NCBI GenBank assembly: GCA_028023455.1
Contig: JAQFVV010012511.1
Span: 870,001-934,000 of the forward strand
Source of the DNA: Epiperipatus broadwayi
Lineage: Eukaryota > Onychophora > Udeonychophora > Euonychophora > Peripatidae
Reading direction: 5' to 3'
DNA length: 64,000 nt
Part shown: in pieces, positions 35,170-46,524 of the stretch
Layout: the number at the start of each line of letters is the position of its first letter
Position numbering within the stretch: the first letter of the stretch is position 1
Position numbers and translations under genes: made by a program
Notes under the pieces: generated by a model
Told to the model about the DNA's origin: nothing
The model's database searches: none
What the model saw: only the letters and a program-made list of their open reading frames with translations

Positions 35170-36709
35170 CACACACACTGCATGATACGTGTTAAAAGTA
35201 TGCTATATAATGTAATGGAAGAAATCAATCTTATTTATATATCAAAGAAAACAATTGACAAAATAATTAAGCTATTGAATTTACAAAAGTAAAAGAATGT
35301 TTTGATTTGAGTCTTTCACTGAATGAGAATAGCTGGATGTATAAGTTATTTTAGAAAAATTGAGAAATGTTACTGCTGATATGCACTGGATTATTGAAGC
35401 AATCTAGAAATAATGGGTCTGTGAGCTAAAACATTTCATTTTATTTAATAAGAAATCAGTAAATATTAAAAGTTATAATTAAAATGGGCTATGATGAAAC
35501 AAATTAATTTTACATTGGCAAAAAAAAAGGTAGACAAGGAATTCCTTTTCTATACAATTTGTATATTTAGGTGTATTATAAGAACTAAACTGGATGAATA
35601 TGAAGATCATTGGAGAATTGGTAGAGGAAATATCAACAACCTAGATGTAGTTATGTCTCCATATTATTCAGCTGAAAGTGAAATGACTTCAATAACTCAT
35701 TGGTAAGGGATGCATAAAAGTGGTTAACACTTTTTGCATTTTGGACCATTCATCAGAAGAAAAGACTTTAGCAGCTCAGTATAGCCAGCCATTGGAGACA
35801 ACAATAGTTTTGGCCATTTGATCAAGCCAATTTTTTTTAATAGATGGAATCAATACAAGCCTCTCCAAATCTTAAATCTATCATTTTTGTCCACTAATTC
35901 TAAAGCAATTTAAAATTACTGAAATAAAAACATCAGAAGATGAGTTTTGATCTGGAAACTTTTATCTCTCTGCCATTAAACTGGTATACAAAGAACTTTT
36001 TTAGGCTAACGAATCTTACATCAAAACCCAAACTATTTTTTAGAATGCTAGAACATTACATGATCTTCTGAGATATTATCAATTACTTTTTTAATGAAAT
36101 TTTTAAAAAAAATTAAATATAAAATTATTTTTAATTGACAACATTGAAATTCTCTACAAAGAATCAAACATAATGTAAAAGCAAGAAGTATTATAACTTC
36201 AAAAATAAACCATTGTAAAATAATTTTTTTTTTTTTTTTTAAATCCTAGATATTTCGGTGAGATGAAAACTAAACACTTTGCATCTGAGGAGAATTTATT
36301 CATTCAAATACACCTTTACCTCACTTAGCAAGAGTAATTGTATCCCCAAAACTCAGTGTAAGCAAGATCATATAAAAAGCAAGGGATTACAATGTTTTTC
36401 TATGGAAAAAAATTTGTCATTTCTGCAGTTAAAATTATATCATAAATTATTATAGCATATTGTACTAACAAACAACCTTAGTTATAAAAAAATCTAATGT
36501 ACAATATAAGCACATATAAATTTTGCTATATGTGTATTGTGCAGATATGCTCTTATGTATATAGGCAAGATAATGCAAGTTAAATCTATGTGAGAAGAAA
36601 AAAAACATTTAGCTTAAAGTTGTTTTTTAATTATAATCCATCCATTCTGCACTCCCTCTAGTTTTCTGAGTCATTAGTTGCTCATTGTAAGAGTCTATCA
36701 TTGTCTTTT
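35170..36709. other. Stretch without supported genes
   Basis: AT-rich region between the LTR element and transposon copy 2. The plus-strand 71-codon open frame at 35491-35706 has no recognisable motif. A poly-T run lies at 36224-36240. Confidence 0.45.
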
Positions 36710-36717
36710 AAATTATT
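36710..36717. repeat. Left target-site duplication of transposon copy 2
   Basis: AAATTATT is repeated exactly at 39486-39493, defining copy 2 as a precise insertion with an 8-bp duplication. Confidence 0.92.
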
Positions 36718-36829
36718 GGTTCTCATCTGATCCTTCGTGTCAGCCATGGGTGGCATGATTTCCAACCAAAAATACATTAATATAAAGTTCCCGGGCTAGC
36801 GATTCTCTATTAATATTGACTTTTTTTTT

Positions 36830-38640
36830 GTTTGTTTGTCTACAAAGTTTACTTTCGTTCGTTTCTGAATTATTTTTCCCAAATAATATTTTTGACAATA
36901 AGATAATAATAGTTTTTTTTTTTTAATTTTTATTGACAAGAGGGTCTTTTTCGGTGTGTGTTCAAATAGTAATTTGTGTTTTTTTTAAAAATAGTATTAC
37001 TGTTTTTGTAAAATTGGATTGCCAAAATTCAAGAGAGAACAGGTTTTTTTTGATGGATCTTTAAATAATAATTTACCTTACTTTGATAGGTTTCCATTTG
37101 ATTGCCTACAACAATTAGTGGGAGGGGTGTTTTTGTGTACGATTAAATAATAATTTACATTACTTTTATAGGTTTACATTTGATTGCCGACAACAATTAT
37201 TGGGAGGTATTTTTTTTCGTGTGTGTATGTTTAAATAAAAATTAAAACCGTTACTTTTATCGGTTTACATTTGATTGACAACCGATTTGACTTCCTTTCG
37301 TTTGTAAATTATGGTTTTGATTCTACAAATAAATATTTTTGACAATAGGACAATAATAGTTGTTGTTTGTTTAATTTTTTATTGACAAGAGGGTGTTTTT
37401 CGGTGTAGGTTCAAATAGTAATTTGGGTTACGTTTAAATAATTAGTTACGGTCTTACTTTGATCGGTTCACATTTGATTGTTGACACTAATTATTGGGAG
37501 AAGGGGTGTTTTTTTGTGTGTATGATTGGAGACAACAATTATTGGGAGAAGGGGTGTAACCGTTTAAAGAATAGTAGTTTACGTTACTTTTAGTGGTGGT
37601 GTCCATTTGATTGCTGACAATAATTAGTGAGAGGGGTGGGTGTTTTTGGGTGATGATTAAATACTAATTTATCTTCCTTTTATTTTACATTTGATTGCCG
37701 ACAACAATTATTGGGAGAAAGGGGTTGTTTTTTTTTTTTTTGTGTACGTTTAAATCAAAATTGAAGTTACTTTTATTGGTTATATTTGATTTACAACCAA
37801 TTCGATTTTCTTTTTTTTTTTTTTTGTTTATAAATTATGGTTTTGTTTTGCCCAAAACCTAATATTTTTGACAATGGGACAATAATAGTTGTTGTTTCTT
37901 TCATTTTTATTGACAAGAATGGGTCTTTTTTTTGGTGTATGTTCAAATAGTAATTTGGGTTACGTTTAAAAAATAATCGGTTTACCTTACTTTTAGTGCT
38001 TTACATTTGATTGCTGACAACAATTAGTGGGAGGGGTTTTTTTTTGTGTACAATTAAAGAATAATTGTACGTGACTTTTATTTTTTACATTTGATTGCCG
38101 ATAACAATTATTGGGAGAAAGGGTTTTGCGTTTTTTTTTTGTTTGTGTGTATGTTTAAATCAAAATTTAAGTGACTTTTATCGGTTACCATTTGATTGAA
38201 AACCGATTTGACTTTTTTTTTTTGTTTATAAATTATTTGGGTTTTCCCAAATAATATTCGGTTTGACAATGGGACAATAATAGTTGTTGTTTCTTTAATT
38301 TTGATTGACAAAAGCAGGTCTTTTTTGGTGTATGTTCAAATAGTAATTTGGGTTACGTTTAACTAATAATTTACGGTCTTACTTTGATTGGTTTATATTT
38401 AATTGCTGACAACAATTAGTGGGAGGTTTTTTTTTTTATACAATTAAAGAATAATTGACGTTCCTTTTATTTGACCATTTGATTGCCGATGACAATAATT
38501 ATTGGGAGAAGAGGAGTTTTTGGGGCTATGTTTAAATAAAAATTTGAGTTACTTCTTTTATTTTACATTTGATTGCCGATAACAACAATTATCAGAAGAA
38601 GGGATGTACGTTTAAAATAAAAATTGAAGTTACTTCTTTT
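36830..38640 (-). repeat. Internal minisatellite of transposon copy 2
   Basis: Reverse complement of the copy 1 array: the CATTTGATTGCCGACAACAA core recurs about every 85-95 bp (for example near 37097, 37168, 37690 and 38088), with the higher-order module containing TTTTTGACAATGGGACAATA near 36890, 37346, 37864 and 38265. Unit order is largely collinear with copy 1. Confidence 0.85.
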
Positions 38641-38910
38641 ATTTTTGACATTTGATGAAGGCCATTTGGAATCCCTCAAACAAGCTTGCCTTTACGAAGT
38701 GAACATTTTCGTCAGCCACAACAAGACTTACAAATGAAATTCGAAAGATGTTTTTGGACCTCAAATCTGCATATATTTGCCGCACAATCCAATCTTTTCT
38801 TTCAGCAGCAGGATGGTTTTTTTTTTCTGCTGTAGAAATATTCCAGCACCGGCTTCCGTGTCTGGCAATTCCCATCTTTTCAAGTTTTCTGTTGTTTGAA
38901 TTAGCCATCT
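38639..38910 (-). pseudogene. Conserved coding-like block in transposon copy 2
   Basis: An 89-codon minus-strand open frame starts MANSNNRKLEK and, after the A-run, continues AAERKDWIVRQIYADLRSKN, reaching FEGFQMAFIKCQK without a stop. In copy 1 the start instead reads NAENLKRWELPD in a frame displaced by a one-base indel. An overlapping 89-codon frame here (39030-38761) keeps ENLKRWELPDTEAGAGIFLQ. So the likely ancestral frame changes at a homopolymer. The TTTGTAAGT donor-like site is conserved. Function and family unknown. Confidence 0.4.
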
Positions 38911-39269
38911 TCTTGGTCTCGGAAAATTTCTCGCTAAAACGTGACTCAAAGCGTGATTGTTTAAAAATTTTACATTACCCCACCCTAATCGAGAATTTAG
39001 GAGGCTTATAGCTTTACGAGGAACAATCACGACACTGTTTAAATTGTTAGAAGGTAACAGTTCATCAATTCGTCTTAAAAAAAAGGCCCCGATGAAAATT
39101 TAAATACTTTTGACATGATCAAATTAATACACCATCGTACGATATTGTTACATCAAATACATAACACAACTATTAAGATATAGTGCGTGACACAAACAAC
39201 TACGGCATTTTCCTCTGCTTTTAGCATCGGAAAAAGCCATACTGTTAGCCGCTAAGCCGAATTAACACT

Positions 39270-39365
39270 TTCTAGATTTTATCGTAGAAAGATGACTTAA
39301 CTCCGAGTTAACACTCTACCTTTTAGTGTAGAAACAAGACTTAACTCTGAGTTAACAATCTTTCT
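39270..39365 (-). repeat. Subterminal palindromic repeats of transposon copy 2
   Basis: CTTAACTCCGAGTTAAC and CTTAACTCTGAGTTAAC are the reversed counterparts of the copy 1 palindromes at 2331 and 2375, with the same CTTTCTAGG and TTTATCGTAGAAAG spacers. Confidence 0.8.
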
Positions 39366-39485
39366 AGGATTTATTTTAGAAAGAATGCTTAAAGGCTTGG
39401 GTGCGGCCGCGGAAATGGCATATTTCTAGAAATTTAGCTAGAAATTGCACCACCCACGGCTGACATAAAAGATCAAATGAGAACC

Positions 39486-39493
39486 AAATTATT
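39486..39493. repeat. Right target-site duplication of transposon copy 2
   Basis: Exact copy of AAATTATT at 36710-36717. Confidence 0.92.
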
Positions 39494-39499
39494 TGCTAA

Positions 39500-39960
39500 T
39501 CTTTGGGGTTTTTTTTTTTTTTGAGAAGTATAATCAAGTGGTGAGGGTTGAGGATCTCTAGATAAAAAGTTTAAAATAAATGATTGATTTGCTTCTTTGA
39601 TTTTTTTTTTTATACAACATATTATAAGATCCCATTCATTGATTTAAGGCATTTTTAGATTTGATGGAGCGTTTTCAGTCAGAGTCAAATTCTTTGAAAA
39701 TGCTGCTTATGGCATTATGATATGAAATCAGTTGCTTCAGTTTTTGTTTTCTACACTCTCTACAGGTTTTTTGGTTATCTTTTCTTCATTCATTTGCATT
39801 AATTCTTGGTTAGTTAATTCTTCCATGTGTGTTTGAAAAAGCTCTTCAATATTGTCAGTATCAATTTCTTACATCCAAAGTATATCAACAAGATGCTGCA
39901 TTAAATGTTGAAGTTAGTATATCTTGAAGCTTGCAATGATTCTATGATTTATAGGTTGAA
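39500..39960 (-). pseudogene. Tigger/pogo-type transposase C-terminal relic
   Basis: Read on the minus strand from about 39900, a frame gives IEELFQTHMEELTNQELM, then MNEEKITKKPVESVEN. After a shift come AAFSKN- and LYKKK-like pieces, and near the end an S-F-L-S run. This matches the acidic tail of Tigger-type DDE transposases (pattern I-E-E-L-L..H...LT.E-E-L-M-L, then the A-F..I...L..F segment). Stops and frameshifts are present, and the catalytic core is not in the window. Confidence 0.5.
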
Positions 39961-39969
39961 GAAGTGATG

Positions 39970-41030
39970 TGGTATTCAGTAGTATTAATTGCTGCTATAA
40001 TTTCAATTAAAAATGTATATAGCTATAAACTTTTTTTTAAAAAAATTTCAATATCATTAGAAAAAAAGTATAATTTCACTGTGCAAATGTATAGAAAAAT
40101 GGACCAAAAAAAAGTAAGGGAGAGTAAACTCACAGTTGACAATTTTTTGTATTCTTCTGCAAAATTGTTAATCATTGTGCTAAAAAAAAAAAAGAGCATA
40201 CTGAAGTCGTCCCCCCCCCCCAAAAAAAAAAAAGTCTATATGGAAGTTTAATTTTTTAAAATTAATAGTTTTATATTATTTATGCAATTATTTAGAACTA
40301 AAAAAGCAATGTTTATTAATATCTCACTTAATTGAATTATTGTGACTATAAAGTACTTGTTATTTATTAATTGAGTATGGTTAGTCAAACTATAGAACTT
40401 ATATATTACAGAACTCTACTCGTGCAGTTAATTTTGAAAAAAAAAATATAAAAATTCTGACATAATAAAAAAGAAAAAATATATATCTAATGCATTCAGT
40501 GTTTGCATACTGTAACCAATATTTAAGCCTTTTTTTTTAACAATATGTACCATACAGATTTAAATAAACAAGCAATTTATATGTGAATAAGCTGGCTGTG
40601 GCATTTTTTTTTTTTTTGCCATGAGATGTCACATTTTATTAGGTATGGTAGCAATTTTCTTTGGAATGACTTAGAAATTTTTCAAATGGTGCAGTGCTTG
40701 TAATGGCAGAAATACAAACTATTTTAATAAATATCAAAGATATAAATCTTCTTCAATTTATTTATGCTTACACTTTTTTTAATTGAAAATACATTTGCTA
40801 TAATAGTTTTGATTAGACTGAAATTTATATTCATAAAAATTTTAATCCAAAATTGATTAATTAAATATATTAGCTAATATTTGCACTACACACAATTTAA
40901 AATTAAATACTAATAGTATATGACCCAAATTTATTTTTTGGTTTATGTCAAGTGAAAATTTTTTTTCTTGTTTGCCACCCTGTAACAAATTTTAAAATGT
41001 TTTTTAAATAAACAAGTAGATTATTTTTAA
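39970..41030. other. Gene-poor AT-rich stretch
   Basis: Short lysine- and phenylalanine-rich open frames (39964-40251 plus, 40023-40223 minus) run through A and C homopolymers and are not credible genes. No bounded repeat recognised. Confidence 0.45.
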
Positions 41031-41035
41031 TTTAG

Positions 41036-41999
41036 ATGTAATTATAGGAAATCTGAACGCAGACTTTCAAGCTTCCTTCTACTATCTACTCTATCTCATT
41101 CAACGACCACATACATATGAAAAAGATAAATGATCTCTGATAAATATATTTTGTGCGAACCAGTGCCCATCAGTTGATCCAGATCATCATCTCCCACACA
41201 TATATAATCAGTACTCAGTTTATATTACGATAGCAAATTTTTCATTTAATGGAAAGGTTTCAGTTATCTCCACCATTCAACTCTTCAGCCATTCATACCA
41301 TTGAAAATCTGATGATGGAATGCCCAAACCCCTTATTAATGCCAATATTATTGTCATAGCCATGTTGACTTTAATTCATCTGACCCCTCATGTATAAGAT
41401 CTTATTTATTTAAATACACAGAACAGGGATGGGAAGGGTACAAGCTGAATATGTAATATTTGGATAGAAGTGTAATTTATACTTGGAGCTTGAAAGTCTG
41501 TGTTCAAATTCAATATAATTACATCTAATCTCCAAGTATATAAATTATACTTTTATTCAAATATTACAGATTTATCCTGTATTCTGCTCATCCCTTTTTA
41601 TGTATTTAAATGTACAAAGTCCTATACAGGAGAAGTCAGAGTGATTTAAAAGTCAACATGGGCTTGATGATAATATTAGCATCAACAAGTGATTTGGATG
41701 TTCTATTATCAGATTCTCAATGATATGAATGGTTGAAGAGTTACTGGATGGAGTATATTGAAGCATGCCCATTAACATTGAAAGATTTGTTATCTTAATA
41801 TAAATTAAGTGCTGATTATATATGTGTGGGAGATGATGATCTGGACCAACTGATGAGTGCTGGTTCAGCACAAAATATGTATTGGATCTCAACATGTGTG
41901 TGGTCATGTGTATAGGTTGTATGAGATAGAGTGAGTAGTTGAAGGGAGTTTAAAAATCTGTGATCAAATCCCCTATAATTACACCTAATCTCCAAATAT
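41036..41999. repeat. Diverged inverted pair of the TAATAG repeat family
   Basis: One direct unit (about 41036-41500) faces one inverted unit (about 41540-41999). The left edge reads TGTAATTATAGGAAATCTG and the right edge is its near reverse complement, ending CCCCTATAATTACA. Internal blocks match the units at 60231-63245 in order: GCAGACTTTCAAG, CATCAGTTGATCCAGATCAT, CACACATATATAATCAG, ATTGAAAATCTGATGATGGA, TTGTCATAGCCATGTTGAC. The divergence is much greater than among the 60 kb units, so this is an older copy. Confidence 0.8.
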
Positions 42000-42640
42000 A
42001 TAAATTATATTTGTATTCAAATATTAATTTAGATTTAGTAAGATAATTCATGAATTTTCAAAATAACAGTCACAATAATTAAATTACAGTACAATGATCA
42101 TAATTTTTACCACAAGCAAACTATCATTCACTGTAATTTTAATTCATAAAAATGAATAAATAGTACACATATTTTAAAATTTAATACTGCATTAATATAT
42201 TTGATTGTTTTACATCATCAAAATATGATTTTGATTATTATACTGAATGACACCCTTTTTTTTGATTTTATAGTCATTAACAATAAGAATCTTTACTTTG
42301 GATATGTCCTTAATTAAATACTGATTGGCTTGCAAGGATGCTGGATGAAAATTAAATAAAATTCTATACTGAATATTCATTAATCATATTTTAAGTACTG
42401 TATATAATAAAAATATTGTATACAGTATTGTAATATTGTGTATCATGAATAAACTTTTGTACTGTATTATTCCATGATGAATGTTGCTATTTTGCTTTTG
42501 GATGACATAGCTTTAATAACTGACATCTCACAAAATGGTCACCAAAATTTTTTTGAAATTTGTTTTTGAATTATTGTAGTGAATAATCAATTGTAAAAAG
42601 AAATTATTAAACTCAGGTGCTTACTATACATATATATAAT
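42000..42640. other. Stretch without supported genes
   Basis: AT-rich sequence between the inverted repeat pair and the Penelope-like fragment; nothing recognised. Confidence 0.5.
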
Positions 42641-43180
42641 TTTAATGCGCAAATACGCGCACAACAACCGAGCTTCATCAGGATTAAATAACAATATATT
42701 ATAAACTCAAAATAATTATAATATCTAAAGAATAATGCCCGAGCGCTTTCAAGAGAACTTAGCTCTCATAATCATGGGCAACAAAGAATAAGCATAGCGT
42801 GTTGGTATATGCTAAAATATGCTGATATATGTAAATTAGTTGAAAATAAATGCGTCAGCTCTAAATGATCCATTTCTTAGAGATTTTGTAACACGCATCT
42901 TTCCTATTCATAGCCTTATCATCAATAGCAATAAAACATGCTTCTTTAACTTTTCTCTTAATGTCATTTCTCTCCCTGCAAACTATTCTTGCATTTTTAG
43001 GTTCACATGCATGACCAGCTGATTTCTGATGTATTGCAAATATTGAGTTGCAATTTGGGTCTACCTGGGCCTTATTGTAAGAATATCTGTGCTGGGATAG
43101 TCTTGTAGAAAGAGTTGCTTTCGTTTCCCCATAGTATGATGCCATGCAGTTATTTTCTGGACATGAAATATTTGTAAATC
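42640..43180 (-). pseudogene. Penelope-like element 3' fragment with GIY-YIG endonuclease
   Basis: Minus-strand reading from about 43180: CPENNCMASYYGETKATLST, then RLSQHRYSYNKAQVD, HACEPKNARIVCRERNDIKR and KDACYKISKKWII, ending at 42861. YYGET is the GIY-YIG-type core and RLSQH the conserved Arg/His segment; the preceding Cys pair is typical of Penelope-like endonucleases. The untranslated tail (42860-42640) includes the stem ATTATGAGAG..TTCTCTTGAAAGCGC also seen in the 26 kb palindrome, and CCTGATGAAGCTCGG. The reverse transcriptase is missing, so the copy is truncated at its 5' side, as is usual for this class. Confidence 0.85.
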
Positions 43181-43287
43181 AAAATAATGCATACAAATTA
43201 ATAATGGTCACTATTGTGAATCATCACATAAAGGCCAGTACTAAGTGCACTATAGGTATATACAAAAATGGAAAATTTCTGGTTAAT

Positions 43288-43779
43288 TGATTGTGAATTT
43301 ATTCTAACTCAGCACTCAGGAGTGGATTCAACATACAATAAATTTAACAATGGGATAATGATAAAAGAAAATAAATAATCAATGTCATAAACAAGCCAAT
43401 TGGAAATTGGGTCAGCGAATCCATCATTTCAGTAAAGTCAGGGGTCTTGCTATAAAAGGAGCTCACAGCCAGATAATTATCAGATGTTGAATGGCAATAT
43501 ATACATTCTCCATGATAGTGAGGAAAGCTCAAGACTGGAGTTGGAAATTGCTCCCTACATCACTATACCTGCATATGAAGCAAGCCATGTATAAGAGAGA
43601 AATGTTAGAGCCATAAAGAGAGGGAAGCGAATCATCATATATATATATATACACACACTATGATATTTTTATATTGTAGATATGTTCAATAAATATTAGT
43701 GTATTTATTTCATAATTAGGTATTATTCTTAAATGATCAGGAATATTACCTTTAATCATACTTTCATATAAATACAACA
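43288..43779 (+). repeat. 5' LTR of LTR element 2
   Basis: Starts TGATTGTGAATTTATTCT and ends TACAACA. Aligns with 45541-46524 through CAATGGGATAATGATAAAAG, GATGTTGAATGGCAATATAT, GAAGCAAGCCATG..AAG, GCCATAAAGAGAGG and AATGATCAGGAATATTACC. The 3' copy is longer because it contains a MITE and extra AT-rich sequence. Confidence 0.8.
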
Positions 43780-43783
43780 GATT

Positions 43784-43797
43784 TGGCACAGTCGAGA
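43784..43797 (+). other. Primer-binding-site candidate of LTR element 2
   Basis: TGGCACAGTCGAG follows the LTR end after four bases and closely resembles the TGGCGCAGTCGG-type sites of many animal Ty3/gypsy elements. Confidence 0.6.
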
Positions 43798-44209
43798 ATA
43801 TTTGTTCAATTATGACAGAATTTTATCCATGTGGGTTGTTTAAAGCTTTGTCATTTAATTGAAAAAAAAAATTGAAAGTTAACATTATTAGTATATCAAT
43901 ATACAGTATATATAAAGAGCCAAATTCTCATGTTAGAAAAAAGAAAAATCAAAGAGGTGAAAATTGTTTTCCTGAAAGAGTTGAATCCTGACATCCAGAA
44001 ATTTGGCTAGCATATATATCAAGTTCTCTTCTTTACAAACTAAATCAATTTTTATAAGCATTTATTGTTCTTCAATGTATAAAATCCTACTTTCTCAATC
44101 AGTACCTACATTTCTTCTGAGTTAGATTTCAGTACAGCAGTATATTTCCTAAAAGTTTATTTCTATATAAAACTCCTACCAATTTTAAAAAGAAACAACT
44201 TCAACTTTC

Positions 44210-44880
44210 ATGTTTTGGGGAAGATGAAAAGGCTCAAAATTTGGCCACAGAAATGACAAAGCTAGCATTGAACAATGACTTCAAGGATTTCTTAAATGAA
44301 GCACTGAGAACTGTTTTATTTGTGGAATGGTTTATGTTATTAATGGGCCCCAATACACTTTTAATCTTGCAGTCTCTCAAATGACTCTAGCTGATCTATA
44401 ATGAGTCAAATACCTCCATTAAAGAAAAATGGACAATGGTATTAATATTGTTAGTCAGGAAACTGAGTCAAATAAATATCCAACTGACAATATTTATAAA
44501 ATTGCCATAATAAATCGCTAAAAATAATTGCAAAAGTTAACTACAGATATGACACTCCAAAATATGGATATACTAAATGTTCATATTAGTGTGTCAACAT
44601 TGTCTGTTATACAGAAACTAAGTGTTTTAAAAGGAAAATTACTCAGAAAAGAATGGGAGTCCATTTTTAAAAAAAATAAGAGCAATGTAAAATTGAATAA
44701 AATCAATATCTATATAGACATGAATGACATTGAATCAATTCTCAAAGCCCATATTACATTTAATATTACACCAATACCAACGGAACTGAATGCTGAATCT
44801 ACAGTGTCCATTATATCAAAAAATACTCCTAGCCATAACATGCTATCATTAATATATCTATAAAAAATAATGATTAGCTG
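44210..44880 (+). pseudogene. Gag-protease relic of LTR element 2
   Basis: A frame near 44230-44330 reads FKDFLNEALR followed by FICGM in a neighbouring frame, like the gag segment (LRExLRDRFVCGL) of Ty3/gypsy elements. Around 44530-44640 one frame reads DTPKYGYTKCSY..VNIVCYTETKCFKRK, a decayed zinc-knuckle region with some Cys replaced. At about 44785-44820 TELNAESTVSIISKN sits where the protease D-T-G loop is expected, with the Asp replaced by Asn. So gag and protease are present only as inactive traces. Confidence 0.55.
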
Positions 44881-45540
44881 CAATTTAGCAGAAGAATAAT
44901 TACTGTTTATCAAGGCAACTCAATACTACAGGCCAAAAAGAGTTTGCTCTTATGTTGGCTGGTAGCCTCGGCAATCTATTAGCACATTGCTGGTTTAGTC
45001 ACTTGCCCTACAGTGATTAGAGTAAACCAGCTTACAAATAGAAAAAAATAAAAAGGGACTGCCTAGATGGATTTGATAATAAACTGGGTCTGTACATTAG
45101 GACAAAACTGTCATTTTTTAGTCCTAATTGGTATCATGAGAACAAAAAAATACCAAAATGCAAATAGGTACTGAAGTCTTATGCCATATGTTCAAAGAGA
45201 TCACCAGATAGGTTTTAATAACAATCATAAATGTAAAAGACTTGCATTGAGTGGTTATCCAGATTGTTGATGGACAATATTACCACAGAACCAGACTGTG
45301 AACACCATGCAATAATAATAAGTTCATTAGTCCTGTTGAAAGCAGAATCCAAACCAGATGAGGAATCCTGTCCATGTGAAGCAACATGATTCCTTGAAGA
45401 ATCAATTTCACATGAAGAAACTAGAAGTGATTATGAAATCAAACCCAAAAATTCAAAAAAGGAAGCAAGAATATTAGACATTCACTCAAGCTATCTTAAG
45501 TACTATGTACTTCAAAATTAACTTTTGCCAAGGGAGGGAA
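44881..45540 (+). other. Rest of LTR element 2 interior; pol mostly deleted
   Basis: The internal region is only about 1.76 kb in total, far too short for pol. No reverse transcriptase, RNase H or integrase block is visible. It ends in a purine-rich tract (AAGGGAGGGAA, 45530-45540) that abuts the 3' LTR, as a plus-strand primer should. Confidence 0.6.
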
Positions 45541-46524
45541 TGTTGTGAACTCATCTCAAATAATGAACTTATTCTTACTACAGTCTTATCAGGAATGAAC
45601 AATAAAATTGAGCAATGGGATAATAATAAAAGGAAATAAGTATACAAGGTCCTAAACCATCCAATTGAAGAGCTAGAGCAATGAATCCATTCATTTCCAG
45701 TAAGAACAGGGATCTCATTATAAAACTAGACAACAATTGGCAAAAGTAGACAACTATCCAATGTTGAATGGCAATGCATATGTTATCTACATTATTGTAG
45801 ACTGCAGTGAAGCTAGTTTATGTCTGGAGCTTAAAACTGCTAGTTATAGTCATTACCATCTCTGCACATGAGGCAAGCCAACCATAGGCTGGAAGTATTA
45901 GGGTCATAAAGGGAAGACAGTATCAGTCCCAAACATTGTATATACACTAAAAAAAACAATGTGTGCTAATTGCTCTAACAAGCTTTCATTAATAAATTTC
46001 AGCAAGAGAAAGCATTTTAAAATCTCTACCTAGAAATCACACCCTAACCTCAAATCAATGGTTTCATGCTTTGGCGCTATTTAAGTTGGATAGCTGGGTT
46101 TGAAGATATGTAGGTATCTGAAAATTTCAGATTTTCCACTCAATAGATAACTTTTACATAAACGCTGGCTTTGGGTTGATATTTTTAGATTTAGTGCCAA
46201 AGTATGAAACCATTGGTCTAAGGTTAGATTGTGGTTTCTAAATAGAGATTTTAAAATGCTTTCTCTTGCTGGCATTTATCAATGAAAGCTTGATAGAGCA
46301 ATTAGTACAGCTCACTGTTTTTTTATTTACAAGCTTAAAAAGATTAGGTCATGTGATATATGACTTTAATTTTTATTGACTATTGTATATACAATGTTTA
46401 TAAAATGCTATATATATATATATTGTATTATTATTAGATATAATAAATATCATTTATTTTCAGAGTTTTATTTTTAAGTGATCAGGAATATTACTTCCGG
46501 TCATATTATAATATAAACACAACA
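45541..46524 (+). repeat. 3' LTR of LTR element 2, interrupted
   Basis: Starts TGTTGTGAACTCATC directly after the polypurine tract and ends ACACAACA. Aligns with 43288-43779 on both sides of an inserted palindromic MITE (45949-46325). Flanks do not show a convincing target duplication (TTAAT versus TACAT). Confidence 0.75.
45949..46325. mobile_element. Palindromic MITE inside the 3' LTR of LTR element 2
   Basis: Long imperfect inverted arms (45949-46079 and 46192-46325). The left arm contains CTAATTGCTCTAACAAGC and AGCAAGAGAAAGCATTTTAA; the right arm holds their reverse complements. The outer ends are A/T runs next to TA on both sides, compatible with a TA target duplication. It is absent from the 5' LTR, so it inserted after the LTR element. 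Confidence 0.8.

Larger units (their letters stand above)
36718..39485 (-). mobile_element. Complete non-autonomous DNA transposon, copy 2 (GGTTCTCAT family)
   Basis: 2768 bp with the same termini as copy 1 (GGTTCTCATCTGATCCTTCG at the left; TGATC-AAATGAGAACC-like at the right), in the opposite orientation. A perfect 8-bp target duplication flanks it. The internal order is that of copy 1 reversed: minisatellite (36830-38640), coding-like block (38639-38910), the conserved CTCGATTAGGGT region and palindromic subterminal repeats (39270-39365), and the GGGTGCGGCCGCGG block. Drift from copy 1 is mostly small indels in homopolymers. It inserted beside a Tigger transposase tail. Confidence 0.93.

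Noticed and set aside
39964-40251. A 95-codon plus-strand open frame
   Set aside because: Composition follows A and C homopolymers, with no motif and an overlapping antisense open frame of similar length.
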